Source of the DNA: Pleurodeles waltl
Lineage: Eukaryota; Chordata; Amphibia; Caudata; Salamandridae
NCBI RefSeq assembly: GCF_031143425.1
Contig: NC_090444.1
Location: 1,309,827,324-1,309,891,323, forward strand
DNA: 64,000 nt
Reading direction: 5' to 3'
Made by a program: the position numbers and the translations under genes. The notes below the pieces were generated by a model. That model saw only the letters and a program-made list of their open reading frames with translations. It was not told the DNA's origin and did no database searches. This document shows, in pieces, positions 32,010 to 43,387 of the stretch (position 1 is the stretch's first letter; every line of letters starts with the position of its first letter).

Positions 32010-33746
32010 CCCAGCACTTATGAGATAACGTAATTCATGCATTATGCTGATATGCTGTTGTTTAACATTTTGCATTGCAGTTTAATCCTGAAGACTTATA
32101 TTCAAGGTGCTTATAAATACTGTTCATTTGCAATGTATTGCTGCAGGCTTTCAGAGTGTATCAGGGTGTGGTCCCTTTCCAGGGCTTTCTAGAAGCTTTC
32201 TCTGCAGCATGACTGGGTGTGGTTTGTGGGCTGGGCCAGACTCTATATAAGGGAGCCAGCCCAGCTCCACGTGCTCACTATTCAGAGGTCCCGGTGCAGA
32301 GCAGCAGCAACTTCCTGAGCTCCTGTTCCGGAGGCCTACTTTGATCTTCCAGGCCTTTGCCCTTCATTACGTTGGTGATCCTTGATCAGGGTGGTAAGAC
32401 AGAGGTCGGGCTGGGCCCCCGATCCCGTTTTCAAAGGCATTCGAGTTCTTGGGCCTAATTTTCATGTTGAGAGATTTTCCCTTGTGCGTGTGAATGTGCT
32501 CTTGGTTTTTCTCGCATTTACATGGTGGCATTCGAATCGGCAAGACGTGCAATTCATTCCTCGTGTTTAACTCTTGATATTCATTGTGCGCTACCATTTC
32601 TTGGCAGTTACATGGTGGCGTTCGAATCGGCAATACGCGCGATTCATTTTCCTTGCATTTAACTCTTGATACACATTGTGTACAAGCATTTCTTAGCATT
32701 TACATGGTGACATTTGAATCGGCAAGATGCGCGATTCATTCCTTGTGTTTAACCCTTGATAATCATTGTGCGCAACCATTTCTTGGCATTTACATGGTGG
32801 CGTTCGAATCAGCAAGACGCGCGATTCATTTTCCTTGCATTTAACTCTTGATCCGCATTGTGCTCAAGCATTTCTTGCCATTTACATGGTGACATTCGAA
32901 TCGGCAAGACGCGTGATTCATTCCTTGTGTTTAATGCTTGATACTCATTGTGCGCAACTATTTCTTGGCATTTACATGGTGGCGTTCAAATCGCCAAAAC
33001 GCGCGATTCATTTTCCTTGCATTTAACTCTTGATACGCATTGTGCGCAAGCATTTCTTGGCATTTACATGGTGACATTCGAATCGGCAAGACGCGCGATT
33101 CACTCCTGCAATTAAAACTTGATGTTTCAGATCGCTTGCAGTGTGCGCGATCATTTCATGGCATTAGCATATTCTTGTTGAAATCAGCAACGTGCGCAAT
33201 TCATGTTTCTGCATTTAAAACTAAGTGTTAAAATTCTAGATGTTACATTATATGTGCATAGTAAGTCCCTTAATACAACCCCTATTGTGTTCCAGAAAAC
33301 GTTCAGATTATTTTCTTGTCCTCATGCAAAAAGACCATGTTTGATTTTGAAAACATCATTCTAGAGGGTTCTTATATTCCTAGTCAATGTGTAATATTTC
33401 ATTAATAGGTTCATTGAGAAGTTGTATTAATCATTCTTGATTCCTTTCCAGGAAACCAGACGTCTTGAGGCCTAGTTATTTAGTCCATGCTTAAGTTATC
33501 CATGGTTACAGTATGACAATGCTTAGAATCATAGTCTAGTAAAGATCAATATGATATAATCTTGATATTGTGTGTTTTAACCTTTTGCTTCCTACAGGTC
33601 TCCTTCCCAGCTGTTCCTTACCTAATCCCCTTTTCCCCACTTGGACTCTCTTAGACTCTGTGACATTCTAATCAGAGTATTAAAGCTGTCTTGTGGTGGA
33701 CATGTTGGGAATGTGCGCAGACCCCGAGGATCTGGTGACTCTGACA
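31961..33746 (+). repeat. Gypsy-B 3' LTR
   Basis: Preceded by a purine tract, it starts TGTCAACACCTGGGCAG and ends CTCTGACA. TATATAAG lies at 32,244-32,251 and GCTCACTATTC at 32,273-32,283. Seven tandem units of about 90 bp occupy 32,520-33,110, each with the GAATCGGCAAGACGCG palindrome word. Length is 1,786 bp. Confidence 0.87.
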
Positions 33747-36132
33747 ACTTTGGTTTCTTCATCTGTTGCTGTGATGGACTACTTTTTTAATATCTTGGTT
33801 GCTCACTTTTGTGGGTGTTTTAGGCTGGTAGCTGCCTGCATTTTATTGCAGCATTCCATTCCTCCCACCTCCTCCCATGTTGCTGACATTTGTTTTGGCT
33901 TTATTCTAGTGCTGTCCTTGTTTACCTCTGGCTCCTAAAATAAGCTTATTTTACAAAAGAAACACCCAGTGCCTAAACATTTAGCTCACTGCTCACGAAA
34001 GCCACAGTATGCCCTTTCTGGTAGAATGTAGCTAAACCTAGAAGCAATGATATGAAACTTGCAGAGCCTCATTTGGAGTCTCTCTCCAGTACCCCTCTTT
34101 GCCAGTCCTCAGAGACATCTGCACATAAGGCATTGCTTATCTCCTTTATTGGGGCCATACATGCATCTTCTCAGGCTGCTCTGCTATTGTTAACTTCATT
34201 AGAGCTTTGTTGACATGTGAGGCAAAAATGCTTGCAAGACTTTTCATTCTGTTAACATAAAAAGAAAAACACTTTTCCAGCCTTATTTTGCATTTTCTGT
34301 TCTGACATTTACACAACTCGAGGTAGTGCATTTATCTTCTTGTCTCTCCTAAAGGGCTTGTGATTTCTGATGTCAGTAGCCACCAGTGACCACCAAAACA
34401 TGGGAGGAAAAGACAAAATTGTGAGGCAGGTTTGAGCAATTTATATGGCAAGAAAAGTCCAATGCTGATTTTACAATGCCAAAAGCTCTAACTCAAGAAA
34501 ATGTGAAACCTATTGCATTACAAATGCTTGTTTTATTTCTCTTCATGTAAGACGACCTCTGACAACTGTGAGGGAAGTGCATCATCAGAAACTGCTCTTA
34601 AGGTTACCACAAAGAAAGCTGAAAGTAAGAATAGCCCGGTGTTGACTGCATAAAGTCTCCCTAAAGAACGGAAGCAAGCTAGATGAGGAGGAAAGTAGGT
34701 GTATATGCCTTTTACTTCCTACTTTTTACTCCTTCAAGCTTAGGGTGAGCAGGATGGTGTATTGTCCACTAAACTCTGAAAGAAAGAAGTCCTTGATCTA
34801 ATGAAGGAAGACTTCCAGAAAAATACACACAGACGCATAACCTCTGCAAACGTTCACTTCAGTCAAATAAAAGCTTTCCCTCTCCTACAAATGATTAAAA
34901 ATTAAAATGATATTTAAACCAAAGAGGTATTACGAAGTCTACGACCCTGTGGTGAAATAAAACACCCTCAGTCATTTAAATCTGTATGTGTTAGCACCAG
35001 GTTATTCGGATGCATATATGAGAGCAAACTTACATAGGTAGGAAGGAAAAGGACAATCGTATTCGGTCTAAAAACAGCATTAATAAATCTGCAACTTTAT
35101 GAAACGATTGCTGCTACCAAGCTGTTTTTAATCTAGAATGTTTCTACCACAGAATCTACTGTTTGTTAACCTTTCTAAAATATTTTCGTTTGCCTTTTCC
35201 ACCTTTAAAATGTCAGCTCAAACGTCACTTTTATTATATTCATTCAATTTGAAAATGAGATGACACCAGATGCAGCAGCTTAACTTCAGTGACTGCCGCT
35301 GACAGTCACCCAAAACATTAATGACAATGGCGCAGGAGCACAATGATGGCAAATGTGCGTTTCTAAAGAGCCAAGGACATGTCACGTAGTCTCTAGGCAA
35401 GGCAACAATTCAGAATCACTGGCTTCGATGGAAATTCTTGAATAGCAAGCAATAAGTATTGAAGACAACAACACAAGCTTTGAGGCTGTTGTTGCAGGTG
35501 TCCCCTGGGTATTTACAACGCACAGCATGTATTAACCCCCAAAGAGAGCTTGCTGACTATATGTATAGAGAGAAGAAGGTATGGCAGTCACCAACCTTAA
35601 TACATATATTAGGTATACACAAGATGTTTCCATTGGTGTAAGCAGTAATTAGCCAATTATTATCAGTTTCTGAAATAGCCACGTATGCCTGCCACTAAGA
35701 TGCAAGATTAGAAAACCGAAAATGCATCCAATAGAGTGTTGAATACAAAATATATACGGAACTACACAAAAGCTTTATTGTGGGTACTTAATTTTGGACC
35801 TATGTTAGAGGGATTGGTGCACTCTCTTGTATTTTCTATCTCGTATACATATGTCCTTACATATACAGATGCAAAGAGGATAATATGTTGTTATGCGTCG
35901 CCCAATAGAAAATGCGAATTTTTGCAGACCCCCTTAAATGAGGACTGGAACCCTAAGTATTCACAGACCCTGCTCAGTTGCCTTGAGCAGCAGGATCTGT
36001 GGATCCCACATGCCTCCTAGAAACACTGGTAAACAAAACAGTGTTAAGACACTCTTGCTACATGAGGCTCCATGTCTTTGAACAATGGAAAAGAGGAAAG
36101 ATGTTTACCACTGGTGTATTTGTAAGGTCTGG
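33747..36132. other. No gene recognised
   Basis: AT-rich sequence with only short, unconvincing open frames. No repeat family, splice pattern or RNA gene is recognised. It may be old, unrecognisable repeat or host intergenic/intronic DNA. Confidence 0.5.
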
Positions 36133-36475
36133 TCTAGTGCTTAATTTGTGTTGGCGGTTGCCAGTGGGGAGCACCGGCACATATTTTTGAGGTCCAGCAT
36201 TTATTTTTCTGCATCAGGCATTTACTGCGAGCAAAAGACATGTGGGAAAGACGGGGGAAAAGAACAATGAAAAAGCGTTGCAAAGTGACAAAGCAGGAAA
36301 CTGCAAGATTGAGCTAAAGGGGCAGGGAGTGGCTGTAAATGGGTTAAAGAGTGCAGAGATGGCTTTAGGATTACGCTGCCTCAGTATTCTGTGCTCCCAC
36401 ATTTAAATGCAGCAGCCGCGTATTTCAGAGGAGAGCTTCGGGCACCAGCACATTTTTATTTACAAATGAATCACT
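36133..36475. mobile_element. Possible hAT-like non-autonomous element
   Basis: The ends are short inverted repeats (AGTGCTTAATTTGT on the left, AGTGATTCATTTGT as reverse complement of the right). GGTCTGG is present on both sides (36,126-36,132 and 36,476-36,482), which could be most of an 8-bp duplication. Both subterminal regions contain related inverted words (GGAGCACCGGCACAT and GCACCAGCACATTT). No coding sequence. Confidence 0.45.
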
Positions 36476-36482
36476 GGTCTGG

Positions 36483-37889
36483 GCCATCTAGTGGTTAGAA
36501 GGCAAAACAACTTGGTTCTCTGTAAAAGGATGTACGTTATCCATGCACCCAGGATTTGCAGCAACACCCCCGTATCCATCAGGCATGTCCCAATGCTGCT
36601 CCAATTCAGGTAAGAGTTGAAGATTCACCTTTTTAAAGAACCCCACATCACAACGCATTAAGCGAACACAACCCAACTTCCTCTCTTTTTGTTGAATTTA
36701 TGCTTGTACTGGACGCTATATAAATATATAAATACATATATTCCAGTGGCGGCCGGTAATTTTAGGAGGGAGGGGGTGGGCAGCACACTCACACTCATTC
36801 ATTCATTCACAACACTCAACAACATTCAAACATACATGCACGCACCAAACATTCATTTAAAAAACACACACACTTACCTTCTGCTCGGAGGTCCCAGGAG
36901 GGTTGGGATTGCTGCCTTCCCTCACTGGCTGACCAAAGCAGCAGTCCCAACTTCGTCACAGAGTGGGATGGGGTCAGTGAGACTGCTGACCCCACCCCAC
37001 TCTGTGACGAGGTGCCACTGATTGACACTCGCCCCGGGCACTTTAGGGCTTAAAACTGAAGCGCCCAGGTTGAAGTCAATGGGTGACGCTTCCACTCGTC
37101 ACCGAGGGGAAGGGCCTGAAGACACCTTTGCTGAGCTAAGGAGGTCACGCCCATAGGGGCTGTGCCCTCTCCAGCCCAGCAAGGTTCAACTCAGACAGCC
37201 AGGAGTCTGCGCAAATCGCCCATGTCTCACTCCTGGCTCCCTGACCTGAACATGAAGAGTGTCTGTCAGACTGACCTTTGCTCAGTCGGACAGGTACTCT
37301 TCATGAGGGGCGCCCTAGAGGACGGGCCACAGCTGATATATTCAGTGTTGTTCTGTGTCTTCAAAATACACAGCCGTGGTATTCTGTTTCCTGAGTCACT
37401 GGAAGAGGTGTCAGCACTGCTTGCCTGTATAAGTCTGATCCTCTATGCATCTCAACGTTCAAGGATCTGTCTTTGTTGCATTCTTCTCCCACTACACCTC
37501 ATTCCCTCGTGTCTTTGTGTCTTCTATCTGTGTTCTTGTTAGAATTCTCAGGTTAGGATTTTGCTATTCTTTTTTGATTTCTTGTTAGAATAATGGTGTT
37601 AGGGTTTTGTTTATTATTTATTTCTATTTTTGCTATCGTATTTTTTATGGGAGATTTTTTCTGCAACTTGCTCTTTCCTCTCTTTGGTACTTCTATGTTG
37701 CCTCTGCCATTTTGCATGGCGCCTTGCTTGGAGTTTCTTCACCTTCGTCTTAGTGAATCTAGAGGACAGTGGTGAGATTTCTTATGGCGCCCCCTTCTTC
37801 ATCCCGCTCTCATAAAGGAGTTTAGGGAAGTGTGACGTGTAAATAACAGGTTGAAACGACAAATACTGTAAGTGTCATTTTACTCCAAT
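36483..37889. other. No gene recognised; possible 5' end of gypsy relic
   Basis: Contains a CA-rich stretch (36,780-36,870), an inverted pair around 36,955-37,008 (cacagagtggga and ccactctgtgac), and a T-rich region before the gag relic. A promoter or LTR of the following gypsy relic may lie here, but no boundary could be fixed. Confidence 0.35.
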
Positions 37890-38720
37890 ATGCATCAAAT
37901 GCAGGATTTACTAGCAGCTGTTCAGTTTCTCAGTCAGAGAGGCAAGTCATTAGAAAACAATGCTGCTTTACACTAAACAGTAGTTGATATGGGTCAAATT
38001 ACGATAAGACGCTGGTTATCTGCAGCACGGGAAGCAAGTATGATGGGTGCAAAACAGCTAAAGGAATATTTAACTGTCTGTACCATACAATTAATCTTTC
38101 GACCCGTCAGTTTAGTACTGATATGTTCCACAGCTATATTTTTCACTAGTAACCTGTGCGGAAAGGATTTGAGCAACACCTATCGTCACCACCAATGATG
38201 CTGTATTGGATAACTATCCAGAATTTGTAGAATTGTTCAAGAAAACGTTTGATCTCTGTAAAACACTTTAGTCCCTAAAAGCAGCTCTGGTCAGAGCTCT
38301 TTAGATATGCTCGTATGCTACCTGGTTTTTGGCATTAGAGGTATTTTGGTCAGAAAAGACAAATTAAACTTTTTTCATCAAGGATTACGTGGTGAAATTA
38401 AGCAAAAGTTAGCGAGAGTAACTTAACCTGAAACTGTGCAAGGTTTATTGGAAATTACAGACAGAACATCATACTACACAGAGGTAGGCTGACAAGACCT
38501 GTGGGCAGAGTTTATGCCCTACCTTATTGCTATCTTCAGTTTCTAAGACTGCAAAAGTACCCTCTGAAAAGTCCAAAGAGCCTATGCAGTTAGGTTCCAT
38601 TATAGGACCTATTTCTTAGAAAGACAAAGGAGATGCAGGGAACAAGGACTCTGTTTATACTACGGTCAAAAGAATAATGTTAAACGTGTGGGCCCAATTT
38701 GCCCAGAAATGTATGAAAAA
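37890..38720 (+). pseudogene. Decayed sushi-type gypsy Gag
   Basis: Fragments in different frames match gag of the sushi group. They are an N-terminal MQDLLAAVQFLSQRGKSLE-like stretch (37,899), EFVELFKKTFD near 38,222-38,254, FHQGLRGEIKQKLARV near 38,376, and a degraded zinc-knuckle region near 38,650. Many stops and shifts. It belongs to a family distinct from gypsy-A and gypsy-B. Confidence 0.65.
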
Positions 38721-38934
38721 TGCCAGTACCTGCCTCTAAGAAGTCAAGAGAGTGTGAGTACTTCAATAACACTGGTAGCGTTGCCACTGCCAATTCTTTC
38801 TTACTATTGCTAGAGGCTACTCTGTCCTTGTGGACTTTTTACTATGCCTCATTCTTCAGCAGCAGTGCCTTTAGTTTTTTTGTGGATGATAGAGTCCTCC
38901 AGCATGAATTGCTGCATGGGTGAAAAGAGAGTGG

Positions 38935-39247
38935 TGTACGAAAGTAGGGGCTGCCCGAAGAAGTTCGAAAAAAGTTGAGAGGGCTGGAGGACATACCATA
39001 GCCTCACAGATAATGTGGAAGGTATATTAAATGATGAGGCCTCAACATGATACTGACCAATGTGAGAAGGACCCAGCCACCTACCCTGTACCGAGATCCT
39101 TGTTGTGTGCAGGCGCAGGGCTGCTGATCACCTGGGGAGTGGGGGCATGGGAGCGGATCATGTTGAGGTGCTGTGGGGGTCTATTTGAGTATTTGGGCAT
39201 GTACTTTTGCTTGTTTGCAAAATAATAAAACATATTTAAAAAAAAGA
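38935..39247 (+). repeat. Possible LINE 3' end with A-rich tail
   Basis: The segment ends with aataataaaacatatttaa and a run of A (39,224-39,246), a typical 3' end of an L1-like insert. It separates the protease-like and reverse-transcriptase parts of the gypsy relic. The 5' boundary is approximate. Confidence 0.4.
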
Positions 39248-39267
39248 TGGATTCCTCCGAGTCAAGA

Positions 39268-39946
39268 CCCTGCATAGATTTCAGATGTCTTATATGTAAC
39301 CAATAAGAATTGTTATCCGCTTCTCTTATTCTGAGATATTCTAGAGACTGTTCAGGGTGCACATATTTTTATGAAGCTATATTTAAGAGGCTTCCTTCAT
39401 CTGCTAAGAATTAAAGAGGTTGATGAGTGGAAGATAACATTTTGTATTCCTTTTGGCTTCATGACTACCGAGTTATGCCATTTGGAGCTTGTAATGCCCC
39501 AGCTGTTTTTCAAAGATTTATGAATGCCTCTCCTCCAACCTGTTGAATCATTCTGTAATCATTTACATAGACAATATTTTGGTATTTTCTTGTGAAACAA
39601 CATTTTACATGTTGGGGGTCTATTTACATGTGTATGATCACATCAGCTAGTTTGTAAATTTATATTTAGGATACATTTTAGCAGCAGAATGCATTTTTAT
39701 GGACCCAAAGAAAATAGAAACAGTCACAGGTTGGCCAGCCCCTACTAATGTCAAGACGTGACTATGCTTCCTTCACTTTGCAAACATTTACAGGCCATTG
39801 TTGGACCTGGCCCTTTTACAGGGTCATTCCCTAAACATTTTGTCTTTTTCCTCCTTATTTTTCTGACCCTGGGTGGCTGACGTAATGACTATGAACACTT
39901 TTTTAAAAAGGTAATCAGTGCTAAAGTTCTTATGCTCTCCCTTGTA
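39268..39946 (+). pseudogene. Decayed sushi-type gypsy reverse transcriptase
   Basis: CIDFR, KNCYPL, an IFMKLYLRG stretch, EVDEWKITF, YRVMPFGACNAPAVFQRFMN and IIYIDNILVFS can be followed across several frames; the YIDD motif reads YIDN. Connection-domain fragments (ETVTGWPAPTNVKT; EHFFKKVISAKVLML) follow to 39,946. RNase H resumes near 41,795. Confidence 0.75.
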
Positions 39947-41790
39947 AACTTGTTATGATTGGCTTATACCTAATTGCCATATTTAATTTACCTATAAGTC
40001 CCTTGTAAAGTGGTATCCCTATACCCAGGGCCTGTAAATTAAATGCTACTAGTGGGCCTGCAGCGCTGCTTGCGCCACCAACTGAAGTAGCCTTTCAAAC
40101 CTGTCCCAGGCCTGCTAGCACAGGGCCTGTGTGCGCAGTTTTCTGCCACAGTGATGTGGCATCTAAATTTACTTGCCAAGCCCAGAACTCCCATTTTACT
40201 ACATGTATATCACCCCTAAGGTATGCCCTAGTTAGCCCTATGGGCAGGGTGCAATGTATGTAGAGGGCATGACATGTGCCTAGTAATGTGGCCTGTCCTG
40301 GTAGTTACAAACAGCCTATTTGGTTTCTCACTGCTGTGAGTGCTGCCTTCTTATACAATTGCATTGGATATGCCCTGCCTTATGTGTAAGGGGTATTGTC
40401 TGATATATGAGGGGTAGCGAAGGCATGTTTGGTATGGTTGTAATGGGAGTGAGAAATGCTGCTTACTGGTGTAGGTGGATTTTTTATTATCATTACAGAA
40501 ATGCCACTTCTAGAAAGTGAGCATTTCTCAGTGCTTATGACTCCGGTGTTTTGCAGCTTGACTCCAATCCTCGTCTGGGCAGAGTGGCAGTTGGGCTTTG
40601 TGCATACTTTTCAGACAGCCTGCACACAGGGAGGGTGGAGGTGTCACAGAGGTGCATCTACATACTGAATAGTCTTCCTGGGCTGAGAGAAGGGAGAGGT
40701 GGGGCACACCTGCATTTGTAAAGGCTGTGCCCTGGCCTCACACAATAGGGTAGTTTACCCCCAACTGATGTTTGGAGCCAGTGCTGGAGGAGAGAGTGGA
40801 CACTCCTAGAACCAGTTGTAACTGGTTGAAACACCCTCTCCTCCTCATTGAAAATGCTTTGCAGAACTGAGTATAAGAACAGGGGATTTTTTCCCACAGT
40901 TTAGACTTGAAGAGACTTATTTGAAACTGGACACAGGAAGCTGCTGAATGGACTCACCAGGACCCACCTTGGACAGCTGCTGTGCTGACCTGCGACCTGC
41001 CTGGTCACTAGGAGGAACTGCCACCATCTGCATTCCTTGTGCTGGCCTGTTGTTGAGCCTGCTAGCTCTGTGCTTCCCCCCTCTCTTGTCTCCAGGGCCC
41101 CCTGACCCCGGCAACTATCCACAATACGAAGAGGGCTTCATTTTTCCTGTTTTGGGGGCATAGCGCCAAGTGCAGTGCTTTGTGCGTGGCCTCCTAGTGC
41201 CTCGTGAGCGCTCTTCCTTGTGGGTCTAGCGCGAGTGGTGAGTGCCCTGGTGGTTCTTGCAATTCGCGATTGGAAGCGCGTCGCCCGTGGGATCACCGCC
41301 GCAGGCCGGGTGTTGCAGAATCACTGCCGCAGCTCTGATTCCCGGATTGTGTCTAAAGCGCGCATCACCCCGTGCCCCCGGGGCACGAGAAGAGGAAAAC
41401 CGGAGCAGTGGTGCTCCAACCGGCGCCCCCGGGGCACCTACGGACTCTTCTTTCTGGGTGGGCTCACCTACGCAGCCCTGACCACACATTAGGTGCGTCC
41501 CTTCTTGCTGGGAGGATCCCCCTTACAGAGGACCCTCCCCTTCGGCCAAGTGTGTCGCTGCCCCTCCTTTGTTGGGCCCCCTAGGGCTCCACAGATGCTC
41601 CCAGTGGAGCAGAGTGCAGAGGAAACTCCGCCGGCCAGGTGGATGAGGTGAGGAGCTCTAACGACCAGGTGGGAGCATAGAGCTTTCAGAGTCCAGAGCC
41701 TAGAGGCTCACAGGGAATCCTTTGTCCCCCTGATTTGAGGGCTGGACGTCTGCAGTCGCACCACGAGGACGCTGGCAGCTACCTTTATTC
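39947..41790. repeat. Unclassified insertion of about 1.85 kb in the gypsy relic
   Basis: It interrupts the gypsy relic between connection and RNase H regions. It begins close to TGTAAACTTGTTATG. It has a possible TATA-like GTATAAGAACAGGGG near 40,871, and becomes GC-rich at 41,160-41,700. No coding sequence. A solo LTR is possible, but clear TG...CA ends and a target duplication were not found, so boundaries are approximate. Confidence 0.4.
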
Positions 41791-41794
41791 CCCC

Positions 41795-42115
41795 ATGGAT
41801 ATATCAATCCGGTCATGTGTTTAAGGGCATCCCTTGTAATGGACATTATGAGCATCATAGGGTGACTGGTGCTGTGCTGCTACAAAGATAGCAGGATGGC
41901 TTTCGAGAACATAATGTCTTCTTTTACTCTCATCTCCTAACTACTTGTGAATATAAAATTATTCTGTTAGACAAGGAATTACTTGCCATGGAAGATGATC
42001 ACTCACAATGGGTCTCTTATTGTTAGCTTCTGGGTATCCTATAGAAATAAGTACTAATCACAGAAACTTACAGGTGCTTCAACTTATGACTTGGTTATAA
42101 ATGACAGGGGGAGTA
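41795..42115 (+). pseudogene. Decayed sushi-type gypsy RNase H
   Basis: Fragments GAVLLQR, FYSHLLTTCEYKIILLDKEL and ISTNHRNLQVLQ correspond to the GAVLSQ, KELLAI and TDHRNLQ motifs of gypsy RNase H. Stops and shifts throughout. It continues the relic from 39,946. Confidence 0.65.
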
Positions 42116-43387
42116 CAAAACAACCTGGAACCAGGGGCATATAAACAGTGAAATAAACAATGGTTCCGGATAGACCATAAATTTAAAATCAGAAATATGT
42201 CAAAAGGTTTACAACACAATCTGCTGTATTAAACTGTATTAAATTCATACAATCTGAAGAACAGTGCTCTGTGCTCAAGTGATCCCACAGTGGGAGGCAA
42301 TCAGCGAGTGCAGTAGTGTGTATAATAGAAGGCGGCAATGGAGCAACAGTTGAATTATACAGTATACATGTTTGTACAATTCTAGGGTATCAAATAATTA
42401 TACACCAGTACAACTGATAGATGACTTAAGGTATCAACGGTGTTTTGACCTGAGGTGGCTCGAGGGACATCATCAGGACCAATGGATAATTATAGAAGCA
42501 AGAGCAGGAAGTAGGTCACGATCTGTAGAGAAGAATGGGAAAGAATAGTGTCAGAATCCCTTTCAGAGGGCCAATGGGGTAAGTAGGACCTATTGGACCC
42601 AACTGTGGGGTTGATGCCTTTTGCTCCTGATGTCCTAGGGGCCTGACCTACTATGGATCCTGAACAACTAGTCCAAGTACCTGTTCAGCACTTGGCCAAG
42701 ACTTATCGGGGGAGGCAGACACAGGAGTGAATGCAGGCTCACAACTCAAAATACGTTCAGCAGCAGTAAATGATTATCCGTCAAATACTTGTTTTTAGAG
42801 TATCTTATATACGAGCACAAAGTAAAATGTGTCATTCACAAATCATACGCATGGTCCCCCGAGATTAGGGTGCCAGTGTGTTATAGGTTCAGAAGTCCCA
42901 CTCCCCTCTCGCTAGCAGTAGTGATTATTCCCCATTCACTATAGGCAACTTTCAGGTTAAGCCCCACTAGTAGTCCATTTCTCAGGATTCCCACTCTAAC
43001 TCCTTATTAAAGTTAAAAGTGTTCCAGTGCCAACACGCTATATGGCAGGCAAGTTCCCCTGGGGTTGTCTAACCCGTTGGTTAGTCTTACTTCCACCAGC
43101 AGGATCTAAATGACTGGGGTCTCCGCGTGTGCCCCCTTGCAAGCACTGAAACTGCAGCAGCTGTTTCAAAGCGGTAGGGTGTACTTGAGTTCCTCACACG
43201 CAGTCCTGCCATGGCAGCAAATGGGGGGAGGGGGAGTCTTTGATACCCCTCTGATGCTGGTAATTTTCCTCCGATCCTACCCCCACAAGTGGGGGTGAGG
43301 CTTCTGGTCCTCAGTCGGAGCTTGGGCCCACACTGGTTACTATAGCGGCCTCCTCCTCATGATGGCTGTTTCCACCAGACCACTCTT
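42116..43387. other. No gene recognised
   Basis: Mostly AT-rich. Near 42,430-42,480 the reverse complement reads CCTGATGATGTCCCTCGAG followed by a segment ending AAAACACCGTTGATACC, reminiscent of repeats with a CTGATGA...AAAACG word. No family is assigned. Confidence 0.35.

Larger units (their letters stand above)
1513..33746 (+). mobile_element. Ty3/gypsy element gypsy-B, multiply interrupted host
   Basis: A decayed chromodomain gypsy element is recovered by removing insertions. Its parts are a 5' LTR in two pieces (1,513-1,944 and 25,183-25,276), primer site, gag, pol and a 3' LTR (31,961-33,746). Insertions into it are H1 (left edge), element X with its own nested content (1,945-25,173), a solo LTR (26,209-27,920) and a MITE (31,016-31,559). 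The LTR ends in TGACA and the 3' LTR starts TGTCA. The 5' end lies left of the window, so its target duplication cannot be checked. Confidence 0.85.

Noticed and set aside
35218..36190. Short frames of 60-95 aa in the AT-rich region as possible host exons
   Set aside because: No splice-site pattern, homology or codon bias to support them.
36745..37021. An element with ends CAGTGGCGGCC and GTGCCACTG
   Set aside because: The inverted similarity is short (CAGTGGC) and no target duplication was found on either side.
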